Notes under the pieces: generated by a model
The model's input: the letters and a program-made list of their open reading frames with translations, nothing else
Databases searched by the model: none
Told to the model about the DNA's origin: nothing
Part shown: in pieces, positions 43,318 to 45,142 of the stretch
How the letters are laid out: every line of letters starts with the position of its first letter
How positions within the stretch are numbered: the stretch's first letter is position 1
Program-made: the position numbers and the translations under genes
NCBI RefSeq assembly: GCF_001634625.1
Contig: NZ_LRSE01000019.1
Location: forward strand, 1 to 45,142
Length of the DNA stretch: 45,142 nucleotides
Direction: 5' to 3'
Source: Croceicoccus bisphenolivorans
Lineage (GTDB): Bacteria > Pseudomonadota > Alphaproteobacteria > Sphingomonadales > Sphingomonadaceae

Positions 43318-43341
43318 ATCAGGGCATTTCAAGAGAAAAAG

Positions 43342-43423
43342 GTCTGCCGGGAAATGGGCGATCCGGGCTCCTCGGGGTGGTGAGCGCGGTCACGGTCGTA
43401 ATGGATCGCGTTTCCCGGCAGAC
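43342..43423. other. Long two-segment stem-loop in the convergent gap
   Basis: Outer arms GTCTGCCGGGAAA (43342-43354) and TTTCCCGGCAGAC (43411-43423) pair perfectly over 13 bp. After a small internal loop (TGG opposite G) a second perfect 7-bp segment follows: GCGATCC (43358-43364) with GGATCGC (43403-43409). A 38-base apical part contains a further GTGA/TCAC pair. Much longer than the simple terminators nearby. Could be a structured RNA, a bidirectional terminator, or a MITE-like element. Confidence 0.6.
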
Positions 43424-43430
43424 AGTCTAT

Positions 43431-43448
43431 CGCGGCTGGAAAGCCGCG
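43431..43448 (-). terminator. Hairpin after the GabD-like gene
   Basis: Perfect 7-bp stem CGCGGCT / AGCCGCG with a 4-base loop (GGAA on plus, TTCC on minus), 26 bases beyond the aldehyde dehydrogenase stop. Confidence 0.5.
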
Positions 43449-43474
43449 AAACAGGTGGGCGTTGATCGCCGTCG

Positions 43475-44956
43475 TCAGGGTGTCGTTTTGATGGCGGTGC
43501 ATACGAGCTTAAGTTCGACATAGTCGTCGATGCCGTGTCGTGATCCTTCGCGGCCCAGACCGGATTCCTTGATCCCGCCAAATGGCGCGACCTCGGTCGA
43601 AATCACGCCGGTATTCAGCCCGACCATGCCGTATTCCAGCGCTTCAGTCATACGAATGCTGCGATCGAGATCGCGGGTGAAGAGGTAACTGGCGAGGCCC
43701 GAGCGCGTATCGTTTGCCATCGCTATCGCTTCGGCTTCGTCACGGAACTTCAGCAGCCCGGCGACGGGGCCGAAGGTTTCTTCGCGGCAAAGCAAGGCAT
43801 CGGCCGGAACATCGCGCAAAACGGTCGGACTGAAAAACGTACCCGGCCCGCAAACTGTGGTGCCACCCGTCATAAGGGTGGCGCCGCGTCCCACGGCGTC
43901 TTCCACATGCGCGCTGACTCTGGCTACCGCGCGCTGGTCGATCAGGGGGCCTTGATCGCTGCGTCCGTCCAGACCCGGGCCGACCACGAGTTTCCCCACG
44001 CGTTCGGACAGCCGGTTGGCGAATTCGTCGTAGATCCCTTCCTGCACGATGAAACGATTGGTGCAAACACAAGTCTGGCCGCTGTTGCGGAACTTGGCGG
44101 CGATTGCCCCGTCGACGGCGGCATCGATATCGGCGTCATCGAAAACAATGAAAGGTGCGTTCCCGCCCAATTCGAGGGACACGCGCTTGACCGTGTCCAT
44201 GCAACGGGCGGCAAGCATCTTGCCGATACTTGTCGACCCGGTGAAGGTGAACTTGCGAATGCGGGGATCGCCGGTCAACACATCGCCGATCTGTGCGGCA
44301 TCGCCGGTCACTACGTTCAGCACGCCTGCCGGGATGCCGGCCTCTTCCCCCAGTTTCGCCAGTGCCAATGCGGAAAACGGCGTGAGTTCCGATGGTTTGA
44401 TGACTATTGTGCACCCTGCTGCCAGTGCAGGCCCTGCCTTGCGGGTGATCATGGCGAGCGGAAAGTTCCAGGGTGTGATTGCGGCAACCACGCCGACCGG
44501 CTCCTTGCGCACGAGAAGCCGGCGATCGGACGCGTGAGGCTGGATCACCTCTCCGTCGATGCGGCGAGCCTCTTCGGCAAACCATTCGAGGAATGACGCG
44601 GCATAGACGACCTCGCCCCGGGCTTCGGCGATCGGCTTGCCCTGTTCGGCCGTCATGATCGTGGCCAGATCCCGGGCATGTTCAAGAACGAGTCGTGCCC
44701 ATTCGCGCAAAACCGCGCCGCGATATCCGGCCGTCAGGGCTGCCCAGGGTTTCTGGGCCGCTGTTGCGGCATCGACGGCCAGCGATGTCTGCTTTGCACC
44801 GAAATTGGGAACGGTGCCGATCAATTCGCCCGTGGCCGGGTTCGTGACCTCCATCCGATCGGTGTCCGTGGCCCATTTTCCACCCACGTATGCCGCTTCG
44901 ATGAAGAGGTCGGAGCGCGAGAGAGGCAGGGCGTAATCTTGCAGAAGGACCGTCAT
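43475..44956 (-). CDS. gabD: NAD(P)-dependent succinate-semialdehyde dehydrogenase-like aldehyde dehydrogenase
   Basis: 493 residues. The order follows GabD-type enzymes: TAEQGKPIAEARGEV, WNFPLAMITRKAGPALAAGCT, E262 in LELGGNAPFIVFDDADID, then NSGQTCVCTNRF with nucleophile C296 and a second Cys two residues on (the redox-switch arrangement of GabD). EEVFGP is replaced by ETFGPVAGL, and PFGGIKESGLGREGS ends the domain. ATG 44956 matches the usual length; ATG 45001 or GTG 45019 would add 15-21 residues. Oxidises succinate semialdehyde or a related aldehyde to the acid for the TCA cycle. Stands alone, convergent with the Rieske gene; the upstream 123 bases to the window edge show no gene. Confidence 0.88.
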   Translation of the reverse strand: MTVLLQDYALPLSRSDLFIEAAYVGGKWATDTDRMEVTNPATGELIGTVPNFGAKQTSLAVDAATAAQKPWAALTAGYRGAVLREWARLVLEHARDLATIMTAEQGKPIAEARGEVVYAASFLEWFAEEARRIDGEVIQPHASDRRLLVRKEPVGVVAAITPWNFPLAMITRKAGPALAAGCTIVIKPSELTPFSALALAKLGEEAGIPAGVLNVVTGDAAQIGDVLTGDPRIRKFTFTGSTSIGKMLAARCMDTVKRVSLELGGNAPFIVFDDADIDAAVDGAIAAKFRNSGQTCVCTNRFIVQEGIYDEFANRLSERVGKLVVGPGLDGRSDQGPLIDQRAVARVSAHVEDAVGRGATLMTGGTTVCGPGTFFSPTVLRDVPADALLCREETFGPVAGLLKFRDEAEAIAMANDTRSGLASYLFTRDLDRSIRMTEALEYGMVGLNTGVISTEVAPFGGIKESGLGREGSRHGIDDYVELKLVCTAIKTTP

Positions 44957-45142
44957 GTCGCACCGTTCAATGTCAGTTGATGGGTCTGGCTCCTCGATCA
45001 TGGCGGGTGCTGCGAACACCTCAGCAAGCGCGGTCGGCGAGTTACCATGTCAGTGCCATCAAGTCTGTTGAGTGAAATTGCCCCGGCGATCTTCAGGTGC
45101 CCGATGAGGCAGGAATGCGGTGGCTTGCGGTTTGTGATTGTT

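Overview
The window reads as a chromosomal catabolic region from an alphaproteobacterium of the Sphingomonadales (Novosphingobium/Sphingobium/Sphingomonas type). This placement is inferred from GC-rich coding sequence, five TonB-dependent receptors that all carry an (E/D/A)-I-V/I-V-T-A-Q/R-R TonB-box-like start, secreted sulfatases, and the mix of flavoenzymes, PQQ dehydrogenase and Rieske oxygenase. No rRNA, tRNA, CRISPR array or insertion sequence was seen.

Layout. 1-650: a decayed acyl-CoA dehydrogenase / phosphotransferase pair. 1110-5325 (+): TonB receptor and secreted sulfatase. 9265-5596 (-): MarR-type regulator, TonB receptor, HSL-type esterase. 12163-9722 (-): membrane PQQ dehydrogenase. 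13258-12533 (-): GntR/FCD regulator, divergent from 13452-17494 (+): NTF2-like protein, TonB receptor, short-chain dehydrogenase. 20632-17839 (-): HxlR regulator, Tat-exported FAD enzyme, mono-haem cytochrome c; divergent from 20803-25821 (+): a second Tat FAD enzyme, a Ser-less alpha/beta hydrolase, a second cytochrome c and a TonB receptor. 26041-28077 (+): second GntR/FCD regulator and an old-yellow-enzyme. 35709-28401 (-): GMC oxidoreductase, FAD oxidoreductase, IlvD/Edd dehydratase, secreted sulfatase; divergent from 36006-41957 (+): MarR regulator, AAHS-type MFS transporter, aldehyde dehydrogenase, TonB receptor. 42247-43287 (+): VanA-like Rieske oxygenase, convergent with a GabD-like aldehyde dehydrogenase (44956-43475, -).

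How it may work together (inference). The unit recurs: a local repressor, an outer-membrane receptor, and periplasmic or cytoplasmic oxidoreductases. Sulfatases could desulfate a substrate in the periplasm. TonB receptors and the MFS carrier would import it. Exported flavoproteins could pass electrons to their own cytochromes c, and GMC/ALDH/SDR/OYE/Rieske enzymes would continue oxidation. A sulfated or methoxylated aromatic or terpenoid/steroid-like substrate fits; the sequence does not say which.

The strongest non-coding signals are: a perfect 16-bp element repeated in inverted orientation around the NTF2-like gene (probable GntR operator); a GTTTAA-N8-TTAA-type element placed once upstream of the GMC operon and once exactly between a TTGACG -35 and TAATAT -10 before the MFS operon (probable MarR operator); and a long two-segment stem-loop at 43342-43423. 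The strongest coding oddities are the duplicated Tat-flavoprotein/cytochrome module and the alpha/beta hydrolase whose nucleophile serine is glycine.
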